Shown: positions 45,397 through 55,120, numbered from the stretch's first letter. The stretch: DNA of 64,000 bases from a bacterium (GCA_030426805.1 JAUHXU010000001.1:294501-358500), one strand, 5' to 3'. Numbers and translations: made by a program. The notes: generated by a model from the sequence alone, not told the origin.

Positions 45397-47268
45397 ATGC
45401 CCGACGCCGACCGCCCCGCCACCCGACGCTCGCGCGCGTGGATCGGTGCCGCGGTCGTGCTCGTGATCGCGACGTCCGCAATGATCGGGTTCGGCCCCAC
45501 GCGCGCCGAGCGCGAGGCCGCCGCGTGGCGGCGCCTGGCGCATCGCGCCCTCGCGGCGGTCCCGGCCGATTCCCCGGCTTGTCTCGCGCCCGAGCTGCCG
45601 GCGTCGTTCGTCGCGGCATGGCGCCGGATCCGGCCGACCCCGCCCGACGGCGTCCTCGGCGTGCGGCTGCTCGCCCCCGCGCCGGCCGAGGAGACCGCCG
45701 TCGCGCTCCGGATCGACGCACCCGACGGCACGACGACGATCACCCAACGCGTCGCCGACGCCAGCGCCCTCGCCCCGGCCGCGATCGCGATCCTCATCGC
45801 GATCGCGTTCGGCAAGACGCTGTGGCCGCTCGCGATCGGCGTCGTCGTCGGTGCGCTGCTCCTCACCGGCTTCGCGCCGATCCCGGCGGCCACCCTCGTC
45901 GTCGACTGGGTCACCGCGTCCGCGCGCGACCAGTTCTACGCGACGCTGATCGCGTTCATCCTCGGTCTGATCGGCATGGTCGCGATCGGCATCCGCTCCG
46001 GGGGCGTGCGCGGCCTCGTCGACCAGGCGCTGCGTCGCGTGCGGACCGCGCGCGGCGTCCGGCGCCTCGCACCGTTCCTCGGCCTCGGGATCTTCTTCGA
46101 CGACTACTCGAACACCGTCGTGCTCGGCAACGCGCTCCGCCCAATCACCGATCGGCTGCGCATCCCGCGCGAGAAGCTCGCCTACATCGTGGACTCGACC
46201 GCTGCACCGGTCGCGGGGCTCGTGCTGTTCAGCACGTGGATCTGGTTCGAGGTGAGTCAGATCGAGCCACCGTTGCGCGCGCTCGGCGCGATCGATTCGA
46301 TCGACGGCGCCTACGGCGTGTTCCTGCAGTCGATGCCGTTTCGCTTCTACTGCCTGTTCACGCTCGCGTTCGTCGTGCTCAACGGCTGGATCGGCCGCGA
46401 CTACGGGCCGATGCTCGGCGCCGAGCGGCGCGCGGCACGCGGCGACGTCGGCCGGCGCGGCGTGGCCGGCGACCTCGGCGGCCTCGCGCACAAGCCCGGG
46501 GTGCCGTGCCGCGCGCGCAACATCGCGGTGCCGCTCGCGCTCACGATCGCGACGATCGCGATCGGGCTGTTCGTGTTCCGCGAGCCCGGCCAGGCGCTCG
46601 GCGGGCCGACGACGACCGGTCCGGTGCTCGCGATCGGTGCGACGGTCGGCGCGATGACCGCCGCCGCGCTCGCGCTCGTCCAACGCCTGCTCACCGTGCG
46701 CGAGACGCTCGGCGCGCTCGCGGTCGGGCTTCGTACCGGCGGCCTCGCGGTCGCGATCCTGTTTCTCGCGTGGGCGCTCGGCCGTGCGTCGAGCGAGATC
46801 GGCACGCCCGAATACCTCACGGCGATCCTCGAGCGCGGGTTCCCGTCGGCCGCACTGCCGATCGTGCTGTTCGGCGTGGCCGCGACGGTGTCGTTCGCGA
46901 CCGGCTCGAGCTTCTCGACGATGGGGATCCTGCTCCCGATCGGCGTGCCGCTCGCCTACTCGATCGCGCCGATCGACGCGCCGCTCGCCGCGACCGCGAT
47001 CGCGATCGCCGCGGTGCTGGACGGTGCGATCTTCGGCGACCACTGCTCGCCGTTGAGCGACACGACCGTGCTCTCGTCGGTCGCATCGGGCTGCGACCAC
47101 GTCGCCCACGTACGGACGCAACTCCCCTACGCGATGACGACGATGACGGTCGCGCTCGTGTGCGGCTACGCGCCGACGGCGCTCGGCTGGCCGCCGTGGA
47201 TCGGCTGGGCGCTCGGCGGCGCCGCGTGCGTAATCACGCTTCGCGCCCTCGGCCGGCGCCCCGAGTAG
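45397..47268 (+). CDS. NhaC-type Na+/H+ antiporter family protein with N-terminal extension
   Basis: 623 aa. After a first membrane helix (WIGAAVVLVIATSAMIGF) comes about 90 residues of soluble sequence, then 11-12 membrane segments. The family signatures are FFDDYSNTVVLGNALRPITD, YIVDSTAAPVAGLVLFSTWI, FATGSSFSTMGILLPIG and DGAIFGDHCSPLSDTTVLSS, all characteristic of the NhaC antiporter family. It exchanges Na+ (or a related substrate) for H+ across the inner membrane. Ordinary members are 450-500 aa, so the soluble N-terminal domain is extra. ATG 45397 is chosen; the frame is open upstream. The 3' end overlaps the convergent BatA-like gene by 35 bases. Confidence 0.88.
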   Translation: MPDADRPATRRSRAWIGAAVVLVIATSAMIGFGPTRAEREAAAWRRLAHRALAAVPADSPACLAPELPASFVAAWRRIRPTPPDGVLGVRLLAPAPAEETAVALRIDAPDGTTTITQRVADASALAPAAIAILIAIAFGKTLWPLAIGVVVGALLLTGFAPIPAATLVVDWVTASARDQFYATLIAFILGLIGMVAIGIRSGGVRGLVDQALRRVRTARGVRRLAPFLGLGIFFDDYSNTVVLGNALRPITDRLRIPREKLAYIVDSTAAPVAGLVLFSTWIWFEVSQIEPPLRALGAIDSIDGAYGVFLQSMPFRFYCLFTLAFVVLNGWIGRDYGPMLGAERRAARGDVGRRGVAGDLGGLAHKPGVPCRARNIAVPLALTIATIAIGLFVFREPGQALGGPTTTGPVLAIGATVGAMTAAALALVQRLLTVRETLGALAVGLRTGGLAVAILFLAWALGRASSEIGTPEYLTAILERGFPSAALPIVLFGVAATVSFATGSSFSTMGILLPIGVPLAYSIAPIDAPLAATAIAIAAVLDGAIFGDHCSPLSDTTVLSSVASGCDHVAHVRTQLPYAMTTMTVALVCGYAPTALGWPPWIGWALGGAACVITLRALGRRPE

Positions 47269-48805
47269 GCCGCGCCGCCAACAGCGCGAGCGCGACGAGG
47301 CCGACGAGCGCCGCGGCGAGCGCCTCCTCGACGAACGAACGGTCTGCGGTCCGGTCGGATCCGGATCCGACGGTCGGCGCCCGCGCCGTCGCCGCACCGA
47401 CGACCGCCCGCGACTCCGACGTCGCGAGCACGCCGTCGACACGGTGGCCACGTGCCCGCTCGAAGTGCTCGAACACGAGCGCGGGAAATCCCGGCTCGCG
47501 CACCCAACCGGGGGCGTCGTCGATCGGATCGAACGCGACGACGAGTCGGCTGTCGCGCGCGAGCAGCAGCGGATGCTCGCCGCCCTCGGCGTCGATGCCG
47601 CTCGCGAGCACCCGCCAGCCGTCGAGCGTGCCGCTGACCCGGAAGGCACGGGCGACGCGTGACGGCACCGGTGAGACGTCGCCATCGCCCGACGCATGTT
47701 GCACCCGTCCGATCGCGACCGACGCGCCGAACGTGAGCGCGCCGAAACGGACGCCGTCGGCCGCGAACGCGAGCGCGATCGGCGCGGGTGTCGGCGCGGA
47801 GACGCGCCAATAGACGACGGCGTGCGCCGGGTCGGGCGCGTCGCTCGGCAGTCGGCGCACGACCCGAAGCCCTGCGGCGGCATCGAGCGCGGCGACGAGC
47901 GGCGCGGGAATCGGTCCGTCGGCGACGACGTCGGCGACCCGGAGCGCCGCCCCGACGACCGCGACCGCGTCGTCGAGCGGATTCGCGTCGGTGCCCGCGA
48001 GTCGCAGGCGATCCCCGTCGGCGAGCACGAGCGACGTCGGCAGTGCGATCGTCGCGGTCTCGCCCGGCGCGACGCGACACGATGCGAGCGGCGTCACCCG
48101 TCCGTCGCGCACGAGTTCGAGCGACCGTTCGATCGGGTCGGCGTCGCCGTTGACGTCCCCGTTGAAGATGCCGACACGCGGCGGGCGCGCGTGCGCGTGC
48201 ACCCACGCGATCGCCGCGTTCGCGCCCGGCGGCGTCGCGAGCCGAATCCAGCCGACGTCGGCGGCGAGGCCTTCGGGAGGCGGCCGGTCACTGATCACGA
48301 CGGCCGGGCCGACGAGCGCGCCGACCGCTCGGTCGAAGGCGCTGTCGGCGGCCGCCGCCGCGGGCAGCGCGGCCGCGACCGCATCGAGGGTCGCCGGTGC
48401 GTCGAAGGGCGGCACCGCGACGACGTCGAACACCGGCACCGGGTCGGACGCCGCAGCCCACGCGCGGATCCGCTCGACCGCCGACGCATACGGCGTCTCG
48501 ACGCGTGTCGACGCGACGCTCGCCGACCGATCGACGACGACGGTCCACCGGGGCGCGACGCTCTCCCCGCGCACGACCGGCCCCGCAGCGGCGACGACGA
48601 GCGCGGCCGCGGTTGCGAGAGCCACGGCCAACTCGAGCGACGCCGCGCGCCGACGCGCCGGAACCGTCGATGCGGCCGCGCGCCAGTGATCGAGCCCGGA
48701 GACGACGACGGTGCGCGGCCGGGCGCGACGGCGATGCCACCACCACACCAGCGGCACGACGATCGCGAGGGCGGCGAGCGCCCACGGGCGCTCAGCGACG
48801 ATCAT
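47234..48805 (-). CDS. BatA-like membrane protein with degenerate von Willebrand A domain
   Basis: 523 aa. Two N-terminal membrane helices (WALAALAIVVPLVWWW and LELAVALATAAALVVAAAGP) frame an Arg-rich loop, as in the BatA N-terminal region. WTVVVDRSASVAST follows (MIDAS-like DxSxS), but the rest of the vWA fold is shortened, and most of the protein is an extracytoplasmic beta-rich region. A final membrane helix lies near residue 500 (ALAAALVGLVALALLAA). Its ATG lies 14 bases inside the end of the DUF58 gene, so the two are coupled. Such pairs usually accompany a MoxR ATPase, which is absent here. Function unknown; possibly chaperone-like assembly of periplasmic complexes. Confidence 0.7.
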   Translation of the reverse strand: MIVAERPWALAALAIVVPLVWWWHRRRARPRTVVVSGLDHWRAAASTVPARRRAASLELAVALATAAALVVAAAGPVVRGESVAPRWTVVVDRSASVASTRVETPYASAVERIRAWAAASDPVPVFDVVAVPPFDAPATLDAVAAALPAAAAADSAFDRAVGALVGPAVVISDRPPPEGLAADVGWIRLATPPGANAAIAWVHAHARPPRVGIFNGDVNGDADPIERSLELVRDGRVTPLASCRVAPGETATIALPTSLVLADGDRLRLAGTDANPLDDAVAVVGAALRVADVVADGPIPAPLVAALDAAAGLRVVRRLPSDAPDPAHAVVYWRVSAPTPAPIALAFAADGVRFGALTFGASVAIGRVQHASGDGDVSPVPSRVARAFRVSGTLDGWRVLASGIDAEGGEHPLLLARDSRLVVAFDPIDDAPGWVREPGFPALVFEHFERARGHRVDGVLATSESRAVVGAATARAPTVGSGSDRTADRSFVEEALAAALVGLVALALLAARPTRGAGRGREA

Positions 48806-49667
48806 GCGCGACGTCCCGGTGCCAGGCGATGATCGCGTCTTCGAGCGTGTCGTGCGGTGCGAGCGCCCGATAGGCGACCCGCCGTTTCCGGCAGCTCGCC
48901 TCGACGTGTCGGCGCCACGCCTCGACGCGCGACGCGACCGCCCGGCGCACCTCGGTATCGACGTCGATCCGGAGGGTCTCGCCGGTCTCGGCGTCGGTCA
49001 GTTCGCACGCGCCGTCGCCGGGGTCCACATCGCGCGCAGCGAACACGTGGAAGAGCGACCCGTCGCGCGTGACGCGGCCCACCCGCTCGAGCACGTCGTC
49101 GAGTCGCGGCTCGTCGACCCCGTCGGTGATCAGCACGCACGCACCGGGCCCGCGCGCGGCGCCGAGCCACGCGCCGACGCCCCCGCTGTAGTCGGCGCCG
49201 CCGCACGGCGGGAGCGCATCGAACGCGGCGAGCGCGTCGCGCAATTCCCCGGGCGATGCCCACGTCCCGAGCGGCCGCACGCCGCCGGCGGCCGCGGCGA
49301 CCGCGGTCACGCGATGACCGCTCACGAGCGCGAGCCACGCGACCGCGGCGGCGACTTCGACCGACCGTCGCGCCTTGGCATCGACGCCCATCGACGCGGT
49401 TCGATCGAGCACGATCCGAACGGTCGACTCGCTCTCGCGGGCAAACGTCCGCACGACGAGTTGATCGGTGCGGCCGAACGCGGCCCAATCGATCGTGCGC
49501 GGCTCGTCGCCGGGCGTGTAGGCGCGGTGGCCGCGGAAGTCGTGCGCGCCGCCGGTCCGTCGGGACGCGCGGCCGCGCTCGCCGTCACGCCCGTGGCTCA
49601 ACCGCCACGCGAGGCGCGCGAGGCGATCAGCAAATGCGGGATCCAGTCGCGTCGTCGAATCGGCCAA
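48792..49667 (-). CDS. DUF58 domain protein (von Willebrand A-like)
   Basis: 291 aa. The DUF58 signature DFRGHRAYTPGDEPRTIDWA and RTDQLVVRTFARE is followed by a vWA-like fold with IVLDRTASMG (metal-site DxTxS). No membrane segment, so cytoplasmic or peripheral. The best start is TTG 49667, which lies 41 bases inside the dxs gene, with GGTGAG about 6 bases before it. DUF58 proteins typically pair with MoxR AAA ATPases and BatA-type membrane proteins; here only the BatA-like partner is present, directly downstream. Confidence 0.88.
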   Translation of the reverse strand: MADSTTRLDPAFADRLARLAWRLSHGRDGERGRASRRTGGAHDFRGHRAYTPGDEPRTIDWAAFGRTDQLVVRTFARESESTVRIVLDRTASMGVDAKARRSVEVAAAVAWLALVSGHRVTAVAAAAGGVRPLGTWASPGELRDALAAFDALPPCGGADYSGGVGAWLGAARGPGACVLITDGVDEPRLDDVLERVGRVTRDGSLFHVFAARDVDPGDGACELTDAETGETLRIDVDTEVRRAVASRVEAWRRHVEASCRKRRVAYRALAPHDTLEDAIIAWHRDVAHDRR

Positions 49668-51588
49668 CCTGACTCACCCGATCGGCGCCGAGTTCCTGGG
49701 CGAACCGCTCGACGATCGAATCGACGTCGAGGCCGCATCGCTCGAGAATCTCGTCACGCGTGCCGTGCTCGAGGAAGCGATCCGGAACGCCGGCACGGCG
49801 GAATTGCGCCGGTATCGCGTCGGCTTCGGCCAACGCGGTGAGCACCGCTTCGCCGAACCCGCCCTGGAGCGCGTGGTCCTCGACGGTCATCACGAGCGGC
49901 TGTCCGCGCGTCGCCTCGACGAGCAACTCGACGTCGAGCGGCTTCGCGAACCGCGCATTGACGACGGACACTTCGACGCCCAGCGCCGACAGCCGCTCGG
50001 CTGCCTTCAGCGCACGGTGGACCATCGAGCCGATCGCGATCAGCACGCCGCCATCGCCGGTGCGCAACAACTCGCCACGGCCGCTCTCGATCGGCGCGGT
50101 CTTCTCCGTGGACGGCTCCGGCACCGACTCACGCGGATACCGAAGCGCCACGGAGATGTCGTCGCGCGCGAGCGCATAGTCGAGCATCGCCTCGAGTTCG
50201 GCGCCGTCCTTCGGCGCGAGGACCTCGATGTTCGGCAGCGTGCGGAGGAACGCGATGTCGAACACGCCGTTGTGCGTCTCGCCGTCGGGGCCGACGACGC
50301 CGGCGCGGTCCATCGCGAAGACGACCGGGTTCTTCTGGATGCAGACGTCGTGCACGACCTGGTCGTAGCCGCGCTGCAGGAACGTCGAGTAGATCGCCGC
50401 GACCGGCTTCAGCCCCTGGTCGGCGAGGCCGGACGCGAACGCGGCGGCGTGCTGCTCGGTGATGCCGGTGTCGTAGAAGCGATCCGGGAACCGCTTCTGG
50501 AAGCTGAGCAGACCGGTGCCGCTCGGCATCGCCGCGGTGATCGCGACGACCGATTCGTCGGCCGCGGCGCATCGCTCGAGGTGCTCCGCGAAGACCTGCG
50601 TGTAGGTCGGTCGCGCCTTCTTCGGCGCCGCCGACGGCTGGACCTTGATCGGCTCCTTCGGCTGCGGCGTCGCGGCGTGGCACCGCTCGGGGTGGTCTTC
50701 CGCGCCCTCGATGCCGTGGCCCTTGTTCGTCAGCACGTGCAGCAGGTTGAGGCCGCCCTTGCGCTTCAGGTCGGCCAGCGCGGTCACGAGTTGCGGCACG
50801 TCGTGGCCGTCGATCGGGCCGTAGTAGTCGAAACCGAGTTCCTCGAAGATGAGGCCGTGGCTCGCGACCCGGCGCGCGAGTTCGTGCGCACGACCGAGGA
50901 CGCCGCGCAGCGGCTGCCCGATCACCGGCACCTTCTCGCAGATCGACTTCAGCTCTTCCTTCGACTCGTAGATGAACGGACGCATCCGGATGCGGTCGAG
51001 GTAGCGCCGGAGCGACCCGACCGTCTCGGAGATGCTCCAGCAGTTGTCGTTGAGCACGACGAGCATGTTCGGCTTGACGACGCCGCCGTGGTTCATCGCC
51101 TCGAACGTCATGCCGGTCGCCATCGCGGCGTCGCCGACGACCGCGACGACCGGGTTCGGGTCGTCCGCGAGCTTGCGCGCCATCGCCATGCCGAGTCCGG
51201 TGCTGAGCGCCGTGCCGGCGTGGCCCGCGGTGAAGTAGTCGTATTCGCTCTCGAACTTGTTCGCGAAGCCGGTCAGGCCGTCGAGCTGGCGCGTCGTCGG
51301 GAAGCGCTCGTTGCGGCCGGTCAGGATCTTGTGCGTGTAGACCTGGTGGCTCACGTCCCAGACGAGACCGGCCTCGAGGAAGTCGAACACGTAGTGGAGC
51401 GCCACGGTCAGCTCGACCGTGCCGAGGTTGGAGCCGAGGTGGCCACCGGTGACGCTGATCACGTCGATGATGCGCTGACGGATCTCGTCGGACAGCGGCG
51501 TGAGCGCGTCGAGCGGGAGCTTGCGAAGGTCCCGCGGATCGGTGATCTGCGGCAGAATCGGGCCCTGGTCGGTCGACGAGTCGGTCAC
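49627..51588 (-). CDS. dxs: 1-deoxy-D-xylulose-5-phosphate synthase
   Basis: 653 aa. First step of the MEP isoprenoid pathway: pyruvate plus glyceraldehyde-3-phosphate gives DXP, using thiamine diphosphate. Visible: VTGGHLGSNLGTVELTVALH at the N-terminus, the ThDP motif VVGDAAMATGMTFEAMNHGG...NDN (GDA in place of the common GDG), YYGPIDGHD, the second-domain YDTGITEQHAAAFASGLA, and DRAGVVGPDGETHNG. GTG start with GGGGAT 6 bases upstream. It follows ispA by 40 bases on the same strand, so the start of the pathway and a prenyl chain elongation enzyme are made together. The linker around residues 305-335 is Pro/Lys-rich. Confidence 0.96.
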   Translation of the reverse strand: MTDSSTDQGPILPQITDPRDLRKLPLDALTPLSDEIRQRIIDVISVTGGHLGSNLGTVELTVALHYVFDFLEAGLVWDVSHQVYTHKILTGRNERFPTTRQLDGLTGFANKFESEYDYFTAGHAGTALSTGLGMAMARKLADDPNPVVAVVGDAAMATGMTFEAMNHGGVVKPNMLVVLNDNCWSISETVGSLRRYLDRIRMRPFIYESKEELKSICEKVPVIGQPLRGVLGRAHELARRVASHGLIFEELGFDYYGPIDGHDVPQLVTALADLKRKGGLNLLHVLTNKGHGIEGAEDHPERCHAATPQPKEPIKVQPSAAPKKARPTYTQVFAEHLERCAAADESVVAITAAMPSGTGLLSFQKRFPDRFYDTGITEQHAAAFASGLADQGLKPVAAIYSTFLQRGYDQVVHDVCIQKNPVVFAMDRAGVVGPDGETHNGVFDIAFLRTLPNIEVLAPKDGAELEAMLDYALARDDISVALRYPRESVPEPSTEKTAPIESGRGELLRTGDGGVLIAIGSMVHRALKAAERLSALGVEVSVVNARFAKPLDVELLVEATRGQPLVMTVEDHALQGGFGEAVLTALAEADAIPAQFRRAGVPDRFLEHGTRDEILERCGLDVDSIVERFAQELGADRVSQVGRFDDATGSRIC

Positions 51589-51628
51589 GATGCGATCCCC
51601 ACGTGTTTCTTCGCTGGCCGGCTACGGT

Positions 51629-52501
51629 TCAACGGCGCCGCGCGAGCACGAAATCCGCGATTTCCGCCAGGGGCCCGCCCCCCGGTAGGTCTCGAATCGC
51701 GACTTTCGCCCGCTCGATCAGCTCGGTCGCGAGCGACCGGGCACCGTCCGGCCCCACCACACTCGATACCGTCAGCTTGGCGCTCTCCACGTCCTTGCCG
51801 GGCGTCTTGCCGAGCTCCGCGGCGGTCGACGAAAGGTCTAACATATCATCCGCGAGTTGGAAGGCCAGCCCCACGGACTCGCCGTAGGCGGTCAACGCGG
51901 AGAGCGCGTCGACCGTTGCGCCGGCCGCCAGAGCGCCCATCCGGGCCGATGCGCGGATCAGCGCCGCGGTCTTGAGCCGGGCGATCCGCTCGGCCTCTGA
52001 CCGATCGCGGGGGGCCCCTTCGGCCGCGAGGTCGAGCACCTGGCCGCCGACCATCCCGGCCGCCCCGGCCGCCCCGGCCAACTCCGCGACGAGGCGCCCC
52101 CCGAGGGCCGGGTCGTCGACCTCGGCGCCCAGTATCTCGAACGCCCTCGTCAGCAACGCGTCGCCGACGAGGATCGCGACCGCCTCGCCGTAGACGCGGT
52201 GACACGTCGGCCGGCCGCGCCGCAGGTCGTCGTCGTCCATCGCCGGAAGGTCGTCGTGCACGAGCGAGTAGGTGTGCACCATCTCCACCGCGACCGCGGG
52301 GACGAGCCACGCGTCGCCGGAGCCCCCCGCCGCCTCGAACGCGAACCCGACGATCGCCGGCCGGATCCGCTTGCCGCCGGCGAGCAGGCAGTAGCGCATC
52401 GCTTCCCCGAGCGGTGCGGGCGTCCCGTCGTTCGGAAGCGAGCGTTCGAGCGCCCGATCGAGCGCGGGCCGGATCCGATCGAGTGCCTCGTCGAGGCTCA
52501 T
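51629..52501 (-). CDS. ispA: Polyprenyl synthetase (farnesyl/geranylgeranyl diphosphate synthase)
   Basis: 290 aa. Condenses isopentenyl diphosphate with an allylic diphosphate. The first Asp-rich motif is DDLPAMDDDD (Asp83-Asp89 and on), with HDD before it and RRGRPTCH after; the second is LADDMLD (Asp218-Asp222). GGKRIRPAI binds diphosphate, and MVGGQVLDL is typical of short-chain bacterial FPP synthases (IspA). Product chain length cannot be set firmly from sequence. The ATG overlaps the ymdB stop by 4 bases. Confidence 0.92.
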   Translation of the reverse strand: MSLDEALDRIRPALDRALERSLPNDGTPAPLGEAMRYCLLAGGKRIRPAIVGFAFEAAGGSGDAWLVPAVAVEMVHTYSLVHDDLPAMDDDDLRRGRPTCHRVYGEAVAILVGDALLTRAFEILGAEVDDPALGGRLVAELAGAAGAAGMVGGQVLDLAAEGAPRDRSEAERIARLKTAALIRASARMGALAAGATVDALSALTAYGESVGLAFQLADDMLDLSSTAAELGKTPGKDVESAKLTVSSVVGPDGARSLATELIERAKVAIRDLPGGGPLAEIADFVLARRR

Positions 52502-53337
52502 CGTTCCGCGTCGTCGCCCGGCAGGTCGGCGCGGCGTCGGGTGCGCGGCGGGTCACCGAGCAGCACCGGTTCGACCTCGATCGCGAGCCCGCGCACGTCG
52601 TCGATCGTCACGACGACGCCGGGTCCGCGCAGGGCGCCCTCGGCGAGTGTGAACGGCGTCGGCATTCCGGTCGTGAAGCGGTGCAACACGCGCTCCTTCG
52701 TCCGCCCGATGATGCCGTCGTAGGCGCCGACCATCCCCAGATCGCTGACGTATGCGGTCCCGCGGTCGAGGATCTGCGCGTCGGCGGTCGGTGTGTGCGT
52801 ATGGGTGCCGACGACCGCGGCGACGCGCCCGTCGAGGTGCCAGCCCATCGCCATCTTCTCGCTGGACGCCTCGGCATGGAAGTCGACGACGACGACGTCG
52901 GCATCGCGTTCGAGCTTGCGCACCGCGTGGTCCACGGCGCGAAACGGACAATCCGCCGGGTCCATGAAGACGCGCCCGATCGCATTGACGACGCCGACCC
53001 GCAAGCCGTCGTCGGTCTCGATCACGGTCCAGCCGTGCCCGTCGGCGCGCGGTGGGAGGTTCGCGGGGCGGACGACGCGCTCGTCGTCGGCGATCTTCGC
53101 GAAGTCGGCGCGCCGCCGGAAGACGTGGTCGCCGTTGGTCAACACGTCGACGCCCGCCGCGAACATCGAGCGCGCGGTGTCCGGGGTGGTTCCGGCGCCA
53201 CCGGCGAGGTTCTCGCCGTTGGCGACGACGAAGTCGATCCCCTCCCGTTCGACGAACGCGGGGAGCGCCTCACGCATCAACTTGATGCCCGGTTTGCCGA
53301 CGATGTCGCCGAACAGCGCGATCTTGAACGGGGTCAC
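52498..53337 (-). CDS. ymdB: YmdB-like metallophosphoesterase (TIGR00282)
   Basis: 279 aa. Calcineurin-like phosphoesterase of the YmdB/TIGR00282 family. Metal-ligand motifs: FGDIVGKPG (GDxxG), VVANGENLAGGAGTTP (GEN), VLTNGDHVF (GD/NH), VVVDFHAEASSEKMAMGW, VVGTHTHTPTADAQI (GTHTHxxTAD) and the C-terminal TDLGM-like SDLGMVG. YmdB of Bacillus hydrolyses 2',3'-cAMP and affects RNase Y. Here too the gene directly follows rny, overlapping its stop by 4 bases (GTGA), a widely conserved pairing. GTG start. The last 20 residues are charged. Confidence 0.93.
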   Translation of the reverse strand: MTPFKIALFGDIVGKPGIKLMREALPAFVEREGIDFVVANGENLAGGAGTTPDTARSMFAAGVDVLTNGDHVFRRRADFAKIADDERVVRPANLPPRADGHGWTVIETDDGLRVGVVNAIGRVFMDPADCPFRAVDHAVRKLERDADVVVVDFHAEASSEKMAMGWHLDGRVAAVVGTHTHTPTADAQILDRGTAYVSDLGMVGAYDGIIGRTKERVLHRFTTGMPTPFTLAEGALRGPGVVVTIDDVRGLAIEVEPVLLGDPPRTRRRADLPGDDAER

Positions 53338-54950
53338 TTCGCGAACTCGACCACGCGCGTCTCGCGCAACAACGTGACGCGGATATCGCCCGGGTAGCTG
53401 CTCCGCTTCTCGATCTCAAGCGCGATGTCACGCGCGAGTTTCATCGCCTTCGCGTCCTCGACCTTGGCGCTGTCGACGATCACACGCACCTCGCGACCCG
53501 CCTGGATCGCGAACGCCCGCTCGACGCCGTCGACACCGGTCGCGATGCTCTCGATGCGCTCGAGTCGCCGGATGAACTTCTCGATCGCGTCGCGCGGCTC
53601 CTTCGGCCGCGCGTGCGAAATCGCGTTGGCCGCCTGCGTCAGAATCGCGTAGAGCCCGTGGGGTTTGACGTCGCCGTGGTGGGCCGCGATCGCGTTGACG
53701 ACCTCGCGGCGCTCGTCGTTGCGACGCGCGACATCGGCACCCGCCGCAGCGTGCGTGCCCTCGGTCTCGAAGTCGACCGCCTTGCCGATGTCGTGCAGGA
53801 GTCCGCACCGACGGGCCACCGCGGCGTCGAGTCCCATCTCCGCTGCGAGGAGCCCGGCGATCTGCCCGACTTCGACCGAGTGGTTCAGCGTGTTGCGCCC
53901 GCGAGTGCGGTTGAAGTCGAGCTTGCCGAGCAGTGCGACCATCCGCGGGTGCAGCCCGTGCAGGTCGAGTTCCTGCGCGGCGCGCTTGCCGATGTCGCGC
54001 ACGGTCTCGTCGAACTCCTTCTTCGTGTCGGAGACGACCTCCTCGATCCGCGACGGGTGGATCCGTCCGTCCATGATGAGGCGCTCGAGCGCCCGCGCGG
54101 CGATCGCCCGGCGCACCGGATCGAAGCCCGACACGACGACGACACCGGGCGTATCGTCGACGATGACGTCGACGCCGGTCGCCTTCTCGAAGGCGCGGAT
54201 ATTGCGGCCTTCGCGGCCGATGATCCGGCCCTTCATGTCGTCGCTCGGAATGTCGACCGTCGCGATCACCGTCTCGGCGGTGTGCTGGGCCGCGCAGCGC
54301 TGCAACGCCACCGCGAGCAGGTCCTGCGCGCGTGCGGTCGCATCCTCCTCACACGCTTCGACCCGCTTTTGGATCAACGCCGACGCCTCGGCCGCCAGCT
54401 CGCGGTCGAGGCGCTCGAGGAGGATCGTCTCCGCATCGGCGCGCGACAGGCCGCTCAGCGCGTGCAGCGCCTCCTTCTCGGCCTCGAGCAGCTCGGCGAG
54501 CTCCTCCTCGCGCGTCCGGAGCACCGACTGCTTCTGGACCATCCGACGTTCGTTGTCGTCGAGCTTCTTCTCGCGCTTGGTCTGGCTGTCGGCGCGGCGG
54601 TCGAGCGCCTCTTCGCGCTTGAGCAGCCGGCGCTCCTGCTGGCGCAGCTCGCGCCGGGTCGACTGGATCTCCTGCTCGGCCTGCTCGCGGAGCTTCAATC
54701 CCTCGTCGCGGCCGCGAATCTCGGCCTCGCGGCGCACCGTCTCGGCGGCCTTCTCGGCCTCCTCGATGATCTCGCGGCCGCGCTTCTCGTCCTGCTTGCG
54801 GAACCAATGGGTATGGCCCCACCGCAGCGCATAGCCGAGGCCGAAGGCGATCAGCACCTTGGCGATCTCGGCCGCGCCCCAGGTCTCGGTGGCGCTCGCC
54901 TCGGTCGCAGCGTCGGCCAGCCACGGCCACCAGTAGAGCAATAGGGTCAC
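53334..54950 (-). CDS. rny: Ribonuclease Y
   Basis: 538 aa. N-terminal membrane anchor (IAKVLIAFGLGYALRW region), long charged coiled-coil (about 50-200), KH domain with GRIIGREGRNIRAFEKATGV, and HD domain with the metal-binding HD in RCGLLHDIGKAVD and NHSVEVGQIAGLLA upstream. RNase Y is the membrane-bound endonuclease that starts mRNA decay in bacteria lacking RNase E. GTG start at 54950. First gene of the rny-ymdB-ispA-dxs-DUF58-BatA-like operon; a good promoter lies about 190 bases upstream, so the mRNA has a long leader with a 5'-terminal hairpin. Confidence 0.95.
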   Translation of the reverse strand: MTLLLYWWPWLADAATEASATETWGAAEIAKVLIAFGLGYALRWGHTHWFRKQDEKRGREIIEEAEKAAETVRREAEIRGRDEGLKLREQAEQEIQSTRRELRQQERRLLKREEALDRRADSQTKREKKLDDNERRMVQKQSVLRTREEELAELLEAEKEALHALSGLSRADAETILLERLDRELAAEASALIQKRVEACEEDATARAQDLLAVALQRCAAQHTAETVIATVDIPSDDMKGRIIGREGRNIRAFEKATGVDVIVDDTPGVVVVSGFDPVRRAIAARALERLIMDGRIHPSRIEEVVSDTKKEFDETVRDIGKRAAQELDLHGLHPRMVALLGKLDFNRTRGRNTLNHSVEVGQIAGLLAAEMGLDAAVARRCGLLHDIGKAVDFETEGTHAAAGADVARRNDERREVVNAIAAHHGDVKPHGLYAILTQAANAISHARPKEPRDAIEKFIRRLERIESIATGVDGVERAFAIQAGREVRVIVDSAKVEDAKAMKLARDIALEIEKRSSYPGDIRVTLLRETRVVEFAK

Positions 54951-55120
54951 GTCGAACGGTCTCGGAAAGCGTGCCGTCGCAACGGTTGTAAGTCAGGTGA
55001 GCGCCACGCGATGCGTGCCGGACAGACGGTGGGACAACACCCCGTCGAGTCGCACCCCACCATCGGTCGCCGGACAGCGCCGGACCGGGCACCCGAATCG
55101 TCGGGACCCAGTGTCCTGAT

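Noticed and set aside
44674..47883. 1069-aa open frame on the minus strand
   Set aside because: Antisense of the NhaC-type gene; its translation is Arg/Asp/His-rich with no domain, while the plus-strand frame has clear transporter motifs.
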